64,000 bases of DNA from positions 1-64,000 of the forward strand of contig NZ_JAJUBC010000013.1 of assembly GCF_028683095.1 (NCBI RefSeq). The letters are read 5' to 3'. This DNA comes from Enterovibrio gelatinilyticus. Lineage in GTDB: Bacteria; Pseudomonadota; Gammaproteobacteria; Enterobacterales; Vibrionaceae. Of the stretch, positions 54,309-63,460 are shown one piece after another. How positions within the stretch are numbered: position 1 is the first letter of the stretch; each line of letters begins with the position of its first letter. A program made the position numbers and the translations under genes. Below the pieces are notes generated by a model. The model had not been told where the DNA came from and ran no database searches. It was given only the letters and a program-made list of their open reading frames with translations.

Positions 54309-54971
54309 ATGACCCTTAAAAACAATCTATTTGGTCGGTCACTGATCCTCGTTTTCGTTGTATTAACCAGCATTTTTCCCATTTGGTTCGCCCAAGTGAA
54401 TGCTGATCCAGCCCCTAGAACACTGCAAGAATTCTTTCTCGACGCATCATCAGGAAGAAGTGAAGCAAGAGAGGTGGTATTGAGTTCAGTCGAGAGCCTA
54501 CTGAGACAATACCCAAATGACCCGCTACTGACAGCCTATTACGGTAGTACACTGAGCATGAAAGCTCGGGATTCTTGGCTCCCCTGGAAGCAAGAAGAAT
54601 ACATTGAACTTGGCTTAGAAAACCTCAATAAATCGTTAAATCTTTTGAGCATGGATGCCTATTCCAAGCCTTATTATGGCCTTAACGAAGGAATTTTCAC
54701 TCAATCGATCGCCGCAATCACATTCGTCAACAGTCCCGATTACTTCCATCAAAAAGAGCGTGGCTATGAGATGTTGAAGCACATGATGGCTTCTGAGCAA
54801 TTACAAAATTATCCCTTTGGACCGCAAGCGTGGATACATATTGGTGCAGTAGAAGCTGCGCTAGCCATGAAAGACGACAAAGTGGCTAAAGGGTGGGCTC
54901 AAAACATGCAAAAACTGGCACCTACACACCCAATGACTAAAAAAGCACTTTCTCTCACCACCAAAGCTTAA
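54309..54971 (+). CDS. exported repeat-type protein, unknown
   Basis: This codes for 220 residues from ATG 54309. It has a signal peptide (LILVFVVLTSIFPIWFAQVNA) and a helical mature part with TPR-like spacing (LLRQYPNDPLLTAYYGSTL, GLENLNKSLNLL, AWIHIGAVEAALAMKDDKVA). The protein is probably periplasmic. I recognise no named family. It lies after the LytS/LytTR pair. Confidence 0.7.
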   Translation: MTLKNNLFGRSLILVFVVLTSIFPIWFAQVNADPAPRTLQEFFLDASSGRSEAREVVLSSVESLLRQYPNDPLLTAYYGSTLSMKARDSWLPWKQEEYIELGLENLNKSLNLLSMDAYSKPYYGLNEGIFTQSIAAITFVNSPDYFHQKERGYEMLKHMMASEQLQNYPFGPQAWIHIGAVEAALAMKDDKVAKGWAQNMQKLAPTHPMTKKALSLTTKA

Positions 54972-55000
54972 TCAAGACGTCACACACGCTCATTTTCTCC

Positions 55001-55031
55001 ATACCCAAGCACCTTTAAGTTGTTTGGGTAT
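55001..55031. repeat. Vibrionaceae-type hairpin repeat
   Basis: ATACCCAAGCACCTTTAAGT and TGTTTGGGTAT form the hairpin. It is the clearest copy of the family in this window, with copies at 15759, 42090, 42156 and 54080. Confidence 0.7.
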
Positions 55032-55256
55032 AAAAGTCTTTCATTTACTGTCTGTTGAAATCCAAGTTCACTCTCTGGCAACTTTTTCAGATTTTTGGTG
55101 GTCTTATTCAAGTCCTGTTCACATTTGGAATGTTAACGTTAATATCGTGCTAAGAAAGCACCTAGGACAATGAAGCAATACCTAAAGCGAATACCCATCA
55201 TGCTTGGCCACCTCTCGTTAGCGAAGCATAGATTTCACTGAACCCGAGAAAACACT

Positions 55257-55793
55257 ATGTACTTACGCCTGATTTCACTCATTTTTATTCTGACGTTGGT
55301 AGGATGCGCAAAAAGTGTTTATACCGATTATGATCAACAATATGACTATAGCGACATACAGTCTTACAAGATTGTCAGTCCCGCCGGTTCAAACCCGACA
55401 TCGCTAGACGATGGACGTGTGAAGCAAGCGGTGAAAAAGGAGTTGACCGCCATGGGACTCATTGAAACTGGCAGTGAGCCAAACGTAAACGTTCGTTACT
55501 TCATTGAGCCCAAAACCGAGAATGTCGCTTATGGTTCATCCGTTCGATTTGGATATGGCTCTCGACGATTCGGCGTGGGCTATGAAACGCCAACTCGCTA
55601 TGAAGAAAGAAGCTACGGGCAACTCGTTGTAGAAATGGTCAACACGACATCCAACCAAGTGATTTGGCGCGCCGTATCGAAGAGAAAACTGACTGACCGA
55701 ATGACGCCAGCAAGTAAAAATGCCTTTATACAAGAGCAGATTAAAGAGATGTTCGAAGAGTTTCCGCCGACAACAACGGAGCCTGAGTATTAA
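55257..55793 (+). CDS. DUF4136 family lipoprotein
   Basis: This codes for 178 residues. A signal segment ends in the lipobox LVGC. The mature part starts VYTDYDQQYDYSDIQSYKIV and ends with VWRAVSKRKLT-like sequence and KEMFEEFPP, matching DUF4136, a common gammaproteobacterial lipoprotein family of unknown function with an outer-membrane location. It stands alone upstream of codA. Confidence 0.85.
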   Translation: MYLRLISLIFILTLVGCAKSVYTDYDQQYDYSDIQSYKIVSPAGSNPTSLDDGRVKQAVKKELTAMGLIETGSEPNVNVRYFIEPKTENVAYGSSVRFGYGSRRFGVGYETPTRYEERSYGQLVVEMVNTTSNQVIWRAVSKRKLTDRMTPASKNAFIQEQIKEMFEEFPPTTTEPEY

Positions 55794-55837
55794 TCTTAGG
55801 TCGACGATGAATATTCAATGGTAGGGAAGTGCGCTAA

Positions 55838-57118
55838 ATGACAACTGATTTGCTAATTACTAATGCCGTCATTCGAGGCCAAAGTGCCCCGTCCAATATA
55901 TTGATAAAGAGTGGGACAATTTGCGCCATTGATGCCAACGATATTCACGTTGAATCCAATGTTGTTACGATTGACGCTGAAGGCGGATTGGTACTTCCCC
56001 CATTTTGCGAGCCGCATGTTCATTTAGACACAACCCAAACGGCTGGCGAACCGAGTTGGAACATTTCAGGAACCTTATTTGAAGGAATTGAACGATGGTC
56101 AGAACGTAAAGCAACGCTATCGATTGAAGACGTGAAGGTACGAGCCAAACAAACACTAACATGGCAAATTGCCAACGGTATCCAACACGTTCGAACCCAT
56201 GTTGATGTTTCTGACCCGACACTCACAGCATTAAAGGCAATGCTAGAAGTTAGAGAGGAGATGAAAGAATGGATTGATATTCAGATTGTCGCCTTTCCAC
56301 AAGAAGGCATCCTTTCATACCCTAATGGAAAAGCGATTCTGGAAGAAGCCGTCAAACTGGGTGCAGACGTTGTCGGCGCAATTCCTCACTTTGAGTTCAC
56401 TCGTGAATACGGCATTGAATCTCTGCATTTTGCCTTTGAATTGGCCCATCAATATGGCTGTCTCATCGACATACATTGCGATGAGATTGACGATGAGCAG
56501 TCCCGTTTCGTTGAAACCGTGGCAGCACTGGCGCATAAATACAGTATGGGCAGCAAGGTCACAGCCAGTCACACCACAGCGATGCATTCGTACAATGGCG
56601 CGTATACCTCTCGATTATTCCGCTTACTGAAACTGTCTGAAATTAACTTTGTTGCCAACCCTCTGGTCAACATTCATCTGCAAGGCCGCTTTGATGACTA
56701 CCCAAAGCGTCGTGGTATCACTCGTGTCAAAGAGATGCTGGCCTCGAACATCAATGTATGTTTTGGCCACGATGATATCTTTGACCCTTGGTATCCACTC
56801 GGTACAGCGAACATGTTGCAGGTACTGCATATGGGGCTACATGTTTGTCAAATCATGGGATATGACCAACTCAACCAATCTCTCGATCTAATTACTCACC
56901 ATTCAGCACGCACACTAAACATCGAGGCTAACTATGGGATCGCCGTTGGTAAACCAGGGAATCTTATCATCCTGCCTGCTGACAATGATTTTGATGCCGT
57001 TCGTCGGCAAGTGCCCGTGAGGTATTCCATTCGCTTTGGACGGGTGATCGCGCAAACCCAGCCTTCAATTACATCCGTTCACCTCAACACCACTGAAAAT
57101 GTGACGTTCAAGCGCTAA
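55838..57118 (+). CDS. codA: cytosine deaminase
   Basis: This codes for 426 residues, the size and sequence type of E. coli CodA. It converts cytosine to uracil and ammonia, or isocytosine and related substrates. Metal ligands stand in [13 protein letters not shown] (HxH), [10 protein letters not shown] (His) and [12 protein letters not shown] (Asp). The QEG loop is in FPQEGILSY. The transport partner codB is not next to it. No signal peptide. Confidence 0.92.
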   Translation: MTTDLLITNAVIRGQSAPSNILIKSGTICAIDANDIHVESNVVTIDAEGGLVLPPFCEPHVHLDTTQTAGEPSWNISGTLFEGIERWSERKATLSIEDVKVRAKQTLTWQIANGIQHVRTHVDVSDPTLTALKAMLEVREEMKEWIDIQIVAFPQEGILSYPNGKAILEEAVKLGADVVGAIPHFEFTREYGIESLHFAFELAHQYGCLIDIHCDEIDDEQSRFVETVAALAHKYSMGSKVTASHTTAMHSYNGAYTSRLFRLLKLSEINFVANPLVNIHLQGRFDDYPKRRGITRVKEMLASNINVCFGHDDIFDPWYPLGTANMLQVLHMGLHVCQIMGYDQLNQSLDLITHHSARTLNIEANYGIAVGKPGNLIILPADNDFDAVRRQVPVRYSIRFGRVIAQTQPSITSVHLNTTENVTFKR

Positions 57119-57292
57119 GAACTCTGAACGGATTGAAGTCATACTTAGGGGGAATGAGAAGTAAGTGCAAAAACACTGGCGCTCTCCTAATAAATTTGCG
57201 ACTCCCTATTCAATTGGTTATGACATGCCTATACACCTGAAAAATCTGTGTGTTTAAATCACTTAATGTCATTCCGCTAGGTTGAAAACGTC

Positions 57293-57868
57293 ATGTATCC
57301 ACAAATCATTTTGCTCAATGGTACAGGTAGCTCAGGAAAAACCAGTATAGCTAACACCTTGATTGAACAGTTGCCCGTTCAATACCTTAACTTCAGCATT
57401 GATAGCGTACTCTACGCTTTACCGCCTAGTGACCTTGAAAAAATGATGGAAGGAAAAGCCATTACACGCCAAGGATATGATTACCCCACTCTGGTACGCG
57501 GGTATCACCAAGCAGCAAAAGGGCTTGCAAACGCAGGATGTAAACTCATCCTCGATAATGCATGGATCCCAGATGAAGAAAAACGTGACATGCTAGAAGC
57601 ATTTTCTGAGTTTGATGTTTGTCTCGTGGGAGTCAAATGCCACTTACTTGTAGCTATGGAGAGAGAACGCCAACGCGGAGATCGCGCCATTGGACTGGCG
57701 GAAAGCGAATACAACCATGTACACACCAATATGAACTACGACTTTGAAGTAGACACGACAACACTCTCCCCACAAGCCAATACCGATAAAATAATGACAT
57801 TTCTAAAGAATAAACCTGTACTTTCAGGCGCATCCATCAGCAAAAAAGAGTTAGAACAGATCGCATGA
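57293..57868 (+). CDS. chloramphenicol phosphotransferase-like kinase
   Basis: This codes for 191 residues. The P-loop is LNGTGSSGKTSIA. The rest has NFSIDSVLYAL (with the catalytic aspartate), VGVKCHLLVAMERERQRGDRAIGLAESE and the histidine in HVHTNMNYD, like the CPT family first known from Streptomyces. These kinases phosphorylate small hydroxyl compounds. No antibiotic cluster is nearby, so its real substrate is unknown. Confidence 0.82.
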   Translation: MYPQIILLNGTGSSGKTSIANTLIEQLPVQYLNFSIDSVLYALPPSDLEKMMEGKAITRQGYDYPTLVRGYHQAAKGLANAGCKLILDNAWIPDEEKRDMLEAFSEFDVCLVGVKCHLLVAMERERQRGDRAIGLAESEYNHVHTNMNYDFEVDTTTLSPQANTDKIMTFLKNKPVLSGASISKKELEQIA

Positions 57869-57888
57869 TCTGACATCGATGTCGCAAA

Positions 57889-60561
57889 CTAACGTAGGTG
57901 AAGCCTACGATTTTTTGCTTGCTTAGAACCTAACAAGAACATCAACGCGAAGCAGTATAAAAATAGCGTGCTCCCACTTCCCCCTCCGCCTCCCGAATCG
58001 ACTGTCGATTGAGGCGCCGTTGTTTCCGACATTGACAACGTTGCCCCTTCAAAAGCTTCTGAGCCATATATCATCACATAGTATGTGCCTGCACTCATCC
58101 CCGACAATGAGCATGACTCCTGATTCGAATTGCCCCCTGACTGACAATCATACAACGTCGTTGTTGGCGCTACCCCTTCCCGAATGTAAAGATCGGCGTC
58201 TCCAATCCCCCCTGATAGTGAGACAGTCACCGTAGTAGAAGAAAGCGTTGATGCTCCTACACTTAAAGCGGATTTTAAAGATGATTGGTTAGACGCCAAT
58301 ACACCGGCATTCGTGACGCTGAACGAATAATAAATCGCTTCGCCAACCAACCCTTCAAGATTAGAAATCGGTGAATCTGGATCAATAGGCTGTGCACGCT
58401 CTTCAGGAGGCAGTACCACACTCCCCTGCTCGACGGCTAGCGTCACACCTGAGTAGCTACTGTAACCATGAAGCATGATGTAAACATCTTCACCCGCGCC
58501 ACCAGTCACTTCACAGGTTTCGTTATTGCCATAGTAGTAAGGTCGGCAATCATAGTCAGATTGAGACGGGGCACTGCCCTTATTCACATACAGGTCAGCA
58601 TCACCATCACCATTTGCAATACTCACGCGCACATCACTGCCATCTTCTGGCATCGCGAACTTATAGAACAGCATGTCACCACGAGAACCCGCTAGGTTCA
58701 AAAGGCTGTCGCCAATCGAAAGCACTTGTGGTGGTGTCAATGTGATATCCAACTCAATGGTTACGCCAGAAAAGCTCGTCTCACCCACCAGCAAGACATT
58801 GTATTCACCGCTACCTTGGAAGGTGACATCACACACTTCATTGTTATCAGACCCTGTCGATGCACAATCATAGTCAGACGGTGAAGGCAGACCATTGTAT
58901 TTCACAAACAGGTTCGCGTTGCCCGCACCTCCAGATAGCGTCACACTGGCACTGTCTGTGTTAACAGGTAGCGAAAAGTAGAACGACGTCTCTGAACCCA
59001 ATCCACCACTCACATTGGTCACCGGGACCTCATCGATTAACTCGGTTGAGTCCAAACACGCATATACACCGACCTGCTCAAACGCATTCACAACATCGGA
59101 TGTGCTATAGCCAAGATCACTGGCAGCACGAACAACCCCACATCCGCCATCATCAAAATTCGAGTCGGCCTCCCAATAGAGCTTGTTAGCAAAAGCAAAT
59201 GCTTCAAACGCTTTTCGTACATCCCAACCAGAGGTTGTGGCAAGAAGATAAAAAGCACGATTGAACACGCCGCTCGAGTAATGAACATCCATGCCTGAGT
59301 AATATTCATTCGCATGGTCAATAGAGCGTCCGTCATCTGATGGCGTGACAAAATATCGCAGTCCACGTCCGGTTTTAAATATGTCCGAGCCAACGACCCA
59401 ATCAATCGTACCCTTCCAGTAATATTCGGCCGCTTCACCCGCTATGTCAGAAAAAGACTCATTAATACCGCCAGACATACCCGAATAAATCAGATTCGAG
59501 TTTTGACTTGTAAATCCATGGCTCACTTCATGCGCAGACACATTGACATCCACCAAAGGATAAAAGGTGCTGTAACCGTCGCCAAACGTCATTGAAGAGC
59601 CATTCCAAAACGCATTTTCATAGTTATTGCTGTAGTGAACACGCATGACCAACTGAAACGTTAACGGTGCCATACTTAGCCAGTCGTTATACATATCAAA
59701 CACTAACTGGCCGAAAAAATGCGCGTCATTCAGCGGAGAGTAAGCACCATTTATCGTTTTGTATGAATTGGTATTACTCGCGTCATTACATGTATAGGAA
59801 TAAGCCGTCGACCCGGATGTACCATGATTCAAATTGACGGTTTTCACGTTCGCATTTTCCATCTTGCATGTCGTACCCACTTTGTCGACCGCAAAACCCG
59901 CGTAATCTGAACCAAATACGTATTGCCCTGTTTTCTCATTGCCACCTGGGCCTCCACCTATATCAGATGCGTGCGCCAGACCTTCCCACATTTTCAAAAT
60001 TTTACCGGTCTTAGCGTCAATATAAGCATGGGGCCGAGTCGGTTTTGTCGTCGGCATGAAAAAGCTCACTTCATACACGAGGTGGGGTTGAGTGTTTTCG
60101 TCAAGCCATACAAATAACTCGCTCCACTCATCTTCCGGCACGACAATATTGTTGTAAGGTGGGGAAGTAGGATGCTGATTCTTTAACAGTTGTCTCGCTC
60201 GATGATGGCTAACAGAAGGCGTTGTCTTCGTTAAGGTTTGGGATAGACCAACAACGCGTTTACCCCGTGCATTGGCGAATCCGTCAATGCCTTTGTCTGA
60301 AACAACCCGCCCTTTTCGGACAGGCAACCCTTGAAAATACTGCTGGTGCTTAGTTTTAACTTTGCCATTAGGAAGTACGACGGTTTCGGTGGGTACGAAG
60401 CCTGAGAATGGCGAACCTTGTTGCGTTGAGTAACCCGTCGGATGAGCATCTGACAAGATAGAGACATCGCCGTGGACAGATTCAACGATAGTTCCACTGG
60501 CTGACTCAGCGGAAAATATTACTAAAAATAGCACCAAGCATTGGCATCGCAGTATCGACAT
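57889..60561 (-). CDS. vibriolysin-type M4 metalloprotease with three PPC domains and a GlyGly-CTERM tail
   Basis: This codes for 890 residues. A signal peptide (about 1-23) and an FTP/PepSY propeptide (about 25-195) lead to the M4 domain. Zinc ligands are in AHEVSHGF (344-348) and GGINESF (Glu368), with the catalytic histidine in DVHYSSGVFNRAFYLL (about 427). Three PPC domains follow at about 510-615, 617-720 and 730-855; most relatives have one or two. The C-terminus has SGGGGGSGSTLFLYCFALMFLLGSK in pieces: a GlyGly-CTERM sorting tail, cut by rhombosortase and used for type II secretion to the cell surface. No maturation partner is adjacent. Confidence 0.92.
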   Translation of the reverse strand: MSILRCQCLVLFLVIFSAESASGTIVESVHGDVSILSDAHPTGYSTQQGSPFSGFVPTETVVLPNGKVKTKHQQYFQGLPVRKGRVVSDKGIDGFANARGKRVVGLSQTLTKTTPSVSHHRARQLLKNQHPTSPPYNNIVVPEDEWSELFVWLDENTQPHLVYEVSFFMPTTKPTRPHAYIDAKTGKILKMWEGLAHASDIGGGPGGNEKTGQYVFGSDYAGFAVDKVGTTCKMENANVKTVNLNHGTSGSTAYSYTCNDASNTNSYKTINGAYSPLNDAHFFGQLVFDMYNDWLSMAPLTFQLVMRVHYSNNYENAFWNGSSMTFGDGYSTFYPLVDVNVSAHEVSHGFTSQNSNLIYSGMSGGINESFSDIAGEAAEYYWKGTIDWVVGSDIFKTGRGLRYFVTPSDDGRSIDHANEYYSGMDVHYSSGVFNRAFYLLATTSGWDVRKAFEAFAFANKLYWEADSNFDDGGCGVVRAASDLGYSTSDVVNAFEQVGVYACLDSTELIDEVPVTNVSGGLGSETSFYFSLPVNTDSASVTLSGGAGNANLFVKYNGLPSPSDYDCASTGSDNNEVCDVTFQGSGEYNVLLVGETSFSGVTIELDITLTPPQVLSIGDSLLNLAGSRGDMLFYKFAMPEDGSDVRVSIANGDGDADLYVNKGSAPSQSDYDCRPYYYGNNETCEVTGGAGEDVYIMLHGYSSYSGVTLAVEQGSVVLPPEERAQPIDPDSPISNLEGLVGEAIYYSFSVTNAGVLASNQSSLKSALSVGASTLSSTTVTVSLSGGIGDADLYIREGVAPTTTLYDCQSGGNSNQESCSLSGMSAGTYYVMIYGSEAFEGATLSMSETTAPQSTVDSGGGGGSGSTLFLYCFALMFLLGSKQAKNRRLHLR
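57893..57917 (+). terminator. terminator of the CPT-like gene inside the 3' end of the M4 protease gene
   Basis: CGTAGG-TGAAG-CCTACG followed by ATTTTTTG. It lies over the last codons of the convergent M4 gene, so both genes share this DNA. Confidence 0.7.
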
Positions 60562-60946
60562 TAAGCCACCAGAACCTTATTTGAGACACATGATCTCTAA
60601 TTAATAATGGTAGAGGTTTTGGAATTGATAAAGGCAGATACCGCAGTTCTTACTGCTTTTTTTTCGTTCACTTTTCACCCAACAAAAAGCGCCTTACTAA
60701 ACGTTTGATACCGAAAGATTTCAACCTATTTCCGGCCTATGCCTCCAGTAAGCACAATGAACACGGCGTTGACTTTCGCTAACCGCTAACAATCACCGAG
60801 CACGCTAAACTTGAAGCAATCACCTAAGCGCAATCAAGTTGAACTCAAAACAGTCACGTCCCTCTCTTGATAAGACGGTATATAGTCAGTAGTGTGGCAA
60901 AAAAGGTTTCTACCTATTGAATACACTCGTATAACAGGAAACGCCA
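60562..60946. other. divergent intergenic stretch with a hairpin
   Basis: GCAGT-TCTT-ACTGC followed by eight T bases (60643-60664) is a good terminator shape on the plus strand, yet no plus-strand gene ends before it. It might end antisense transcripts from the protease promoter. The plus promoter of the MscS gene must also lie here. Confidence 0.45.
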
Positions 60947-61846
60947 GTGGAACAACTTCAGTCGCTCATCACGTTCTTTACTGAACACAAATTTCTCCTC
61001 ACCTTACTGATCATTTTCGTTATCTGGACCATTCGACGCATCATGATCAAGCTCATCTGGGGCGATACCAACTTCCTGAGTGAAGAACAACGTAAGTGGA
61101 TCTCACAGACAAAGAATGGCTCTTTTACTCTTCTTCTCATCGTGATGTTTTTGGTTTGGCGATCAGAAATCAACGAATTTGCTTTGTCACTCACCGCCAT
61201 CGCAGTCGCGGTCGTCGTTGCTTCAAAAGAAATCATTCTTTGCTTTACGGGATCGATTCAACGAGCCAGTTCTCGCTCGTTTCAGATTGGTGAATGGATC
61301 GAAGTGGGTTCATTGTGTGGTGAAGTGATCGAACACAACTTAATGGCAACCAAGATTCAAGAAATCGATCTTCACCATGGTACCTATAACTACACAGGAA
61401 AAACCGTTACTTTTCCCAATAGCTTGTTTTTTACCACACCCGTGAAAAACTTAAATTTCATGAAACGCTATGTTTATCATGAGTTTAAAATCACTGTAAA
61501 AGAAACCGCAAACCTCTACCCTATGGTGCCAAGTTTGCTCGCACGTATTGACGATCACTGTGAAGATTTCTATGAAGTTGCGACAAGATATAACCATATG
61601 ATTGAGCGCCATGCTGGCGTAGATTTACCCGGTGCAGACCCACATATCCATGTAACATCAACCGATCTTGGCGACCCACAAGTACATATTCGCTTATTCT
61701 GCCCCACTGAACGTGCGCCAGAATTAGAGCAAATGATCAGGGAAGATTTTATGACGCTTTACTGTGAACGAATTCTCAAGCAAGCACCCGTTGCGATAGC
61801 GGATGACCTCCTATCAGAACTCGAATCGAATGCTCTTCACTGTTGA
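60947..61846 (+). CDS. MscS-family mechanosensitive channel
   Basis: This codes for 299 residues from GTG after AGGAA. Three to four N-terminal membrane helices lead to the pore-lining helix and beta domain (SRSFQIGEWIEVGSLCGEVIEHNLMATKI), followed by the alpha/beta cage with CHL-type C-terminus. It opens under membrane tension to release solutes at low salt, which suits a cell that imports betaine-like solutes. Confidence 0.88.
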   Translation: MEQLQSLITFFTEHKFLLTLLIIFVIWTIRRIMIKLIWGDTNFLSEEQRKWISQTKNGSFTLLLIVMFLVWRSEINEFALSLTAIAVAVVVASKEIILCFTGSIQRASSRSFQIGEWIEVGSLCGEVIEHNLMATKIQEIDLHHGTYNYTGKTVTFPNSLFFTTPVKNLNFMKRYVYHEFKITVKETANLYPMVPSLLARIDDHCEDFYEVATRYNHMIERHAGVDLPGADPHIHVTSTDLGDPQVHIRLFCPTERAPELEQMIREDFMTLYCERILKQAPVAIADDLLSELESNALHC

Positions 61847-61863
61847 TTCTCGCTAAAACGCAC

Positions 61864-61903
61864 CACAAATCTGCCTAACCTAATGGGCAGATTTGTGTCT
61901 TAT
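61864..61903 (+). terminator. terminator after the MscS gene
   Basis: CACAAATCTGCC-TAACCTAAT-GGGCAGATTTGTG is a perfect 12-base stem followed by TCTTATTTAT. Confidence 0.85.
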
Positions 61904-62078
61904 TTATCATCCAAACTCACCATCAAACACCCTCTCTAAGTAAAAAATTCATCATTCCACATACGGAAAAGTACTTTTCTTCACTGCTTTTGTTTCCACA
62001 TGTCTTTTTTTGTACTTTCATTGTTAAACAGATGTTAACAACAACCGATGTGCATCTTATAACCATGAGGAACTAAAA

Positions 62079-63395
62079 ATGCTGTCTACAAGGAAAACGT
62101 TAACTGCCTTTGCCGCATGCTGTACCGCTTTCTCAATGTCTGCATACGCAGCTACTGAGTTGACCATTGCAACGGTCAACAACGGTCACATGATTGAAAT
62201 GCAGAAACTTAGCGAAGAGTTCGAAAAACAAAACCCCGACATTAAACTCAACTGGGTAACACTAGAAGAAGGTGTACTTCGCCAGCGCGTCACCACTGAT
62301 ATCGCCACAAAAGGCGGACAGTTTGACGTGATGACTATCGGTATGTACGAAACACCAATCTGGGGCAAAAAAGGTTGGCTAAAAGAAATTGAAACCGACG
62401 AAGCCTATGATGTGGACGACCTACTTCCTGCGATGCGAGCAGGCCTGTCGGTAGATGACAAACTTTATGCTGTACCATTTTATGGTGAAAGCTCAATGGT
62501 CATGTACCGCAAAGATCTCGTGGACAAAGCTGGCATGACAGTACCTGATCGTGCCACATGGGGCCACATCCGTGACGTAGCAGCGGCTATCCACGACCCT
62601 GACAACGGCGTTTATGGTATTTGTTTACGCGGTAAACCAGGCTGGGGCGACAACACTGCATTCGTAACCACCATGGCAAACTCATTTGGTGCGCAATGGT
62701 TCGACGAAGATTGGAAGCCACAGTTAAATTCACCTGAATGGAACCATGCTGTCAGCTTCTATGTAGACCTTCTCAGCACTTATGGTCCTCCAGGTTCGAG
62801 CTCTAACAGCTTCAACGAAATTCTTGCACTGTTCAACGAAGGTAAATGTGGCATGTGGATAGACGCCACGATTGCTGCATCATTCGTCACCGATCCAAAG
62901 CAGAGCAAAGTGCACGACAAAGTTGCTTTTGCACAGTCTCCTGTGGCTGTTACCGACCGCGGTGCAAACTGGCTTTGGGCATGGGCTTTGGCCGTTCCTT
63001 CTGCCACCAAAAATACGGAAGCCGCACAGAAATTCGTAACTTGGGCTACCTCGAAAGACTACATCAAGTTAGTGGCTGAGAAGAATGGTTGGGCAAGCGT
63101 GCCAACAGGTACACGCCAATCGACGTATGAAACACAAGCGTTCCTCGATGCAGCATCGTTTGCAGAAGCGGAATTGGCTGCAATCAACTCAGCAGACCCA
63201 TCAAACAGCACACAGAACCCAAGCCCATATGTTGGCGTTCAGTTCGCTGCTATCCCAGAATTCCAAGCCATCGGTATTGCAACTGGACAACAATTGTCTT
63301 CTGCATTGGCGGGGAAAACCACGGTAGAAAAAGCGCTTCAAAGTGCAAACAAGTCAGCAGACCGCGAAATGCGTAAGTCTGGTTACTACAAGTAA
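62079..63395 (+). CDS. ABC transporter sugar/polyol-binding protein
   Basis: This codes for 438 residues with a signal peptide (FAACCTAFSMSAYA). It is a family 1 solute-binding protein, close in layout to the sorbitol/mannitol binders SmoE/MtlE: TELTIATVNNGHMIEMQKL at the start, GVYGICLRGKPGWGDN and GKCGMWIDATIAASF in the middle, and a C-terminal GQQLSSALAGK. A permease gene follows at 63461, so this is the first gene of a sugar or polyol uptake operon. The exact sugar is unknown. Confidence 0.88.
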   Translation: MLSTRKTLTAFAACCTAFSMSAYAATELTIATVNNGHMIEMQKLSEEFEKQNPDIKLNWVTLEEGVLRQRVTTDIATKGGQFDVMTIGMYETPIWGKKGWLKEIETDEAYDVDDLLPAMRAGLSVDDKLYAVPFYGESSMVMYRKDLVDKAGMTVPDRATWGHIRDVAAAIHDPDNGVYGICLRGKPGWGDNTAFVTTMANSFGAQWFDEDWKPQLNSPEWNHAVSFYVDLLSTYGPPGSSSNSFNEILALFNEGKCGMWIDATIAASFVTDPKQSKVHDKVAFAQSPVAVTDRGANWLWAWALAVPSATKNTEAAQKFVTWATSKDYIKLVAEKNGWASVPTGTRQSTYETQAFLDAASFAEAELAAINSADPSNSTQNPSPYVGVQFAAIPEFQAIGIATGQQLSSALAGKTTVEKALQSANKSADREMRKSGYYK

Positions 63396-63460
63396 AAGCA
63401 CCTCCTTTGGCCGGGCAGCTATATGCCCGGCTTCATCTTCAGTTTTATTGGTAGTCGCTC

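Noticed and set aside
60643-60664. Terminator for a plus-strand gene
   Set aside because: The shape is right, but no plus-strand gene ends before it, so it is described only as a hairpin in the intergenic stretch.
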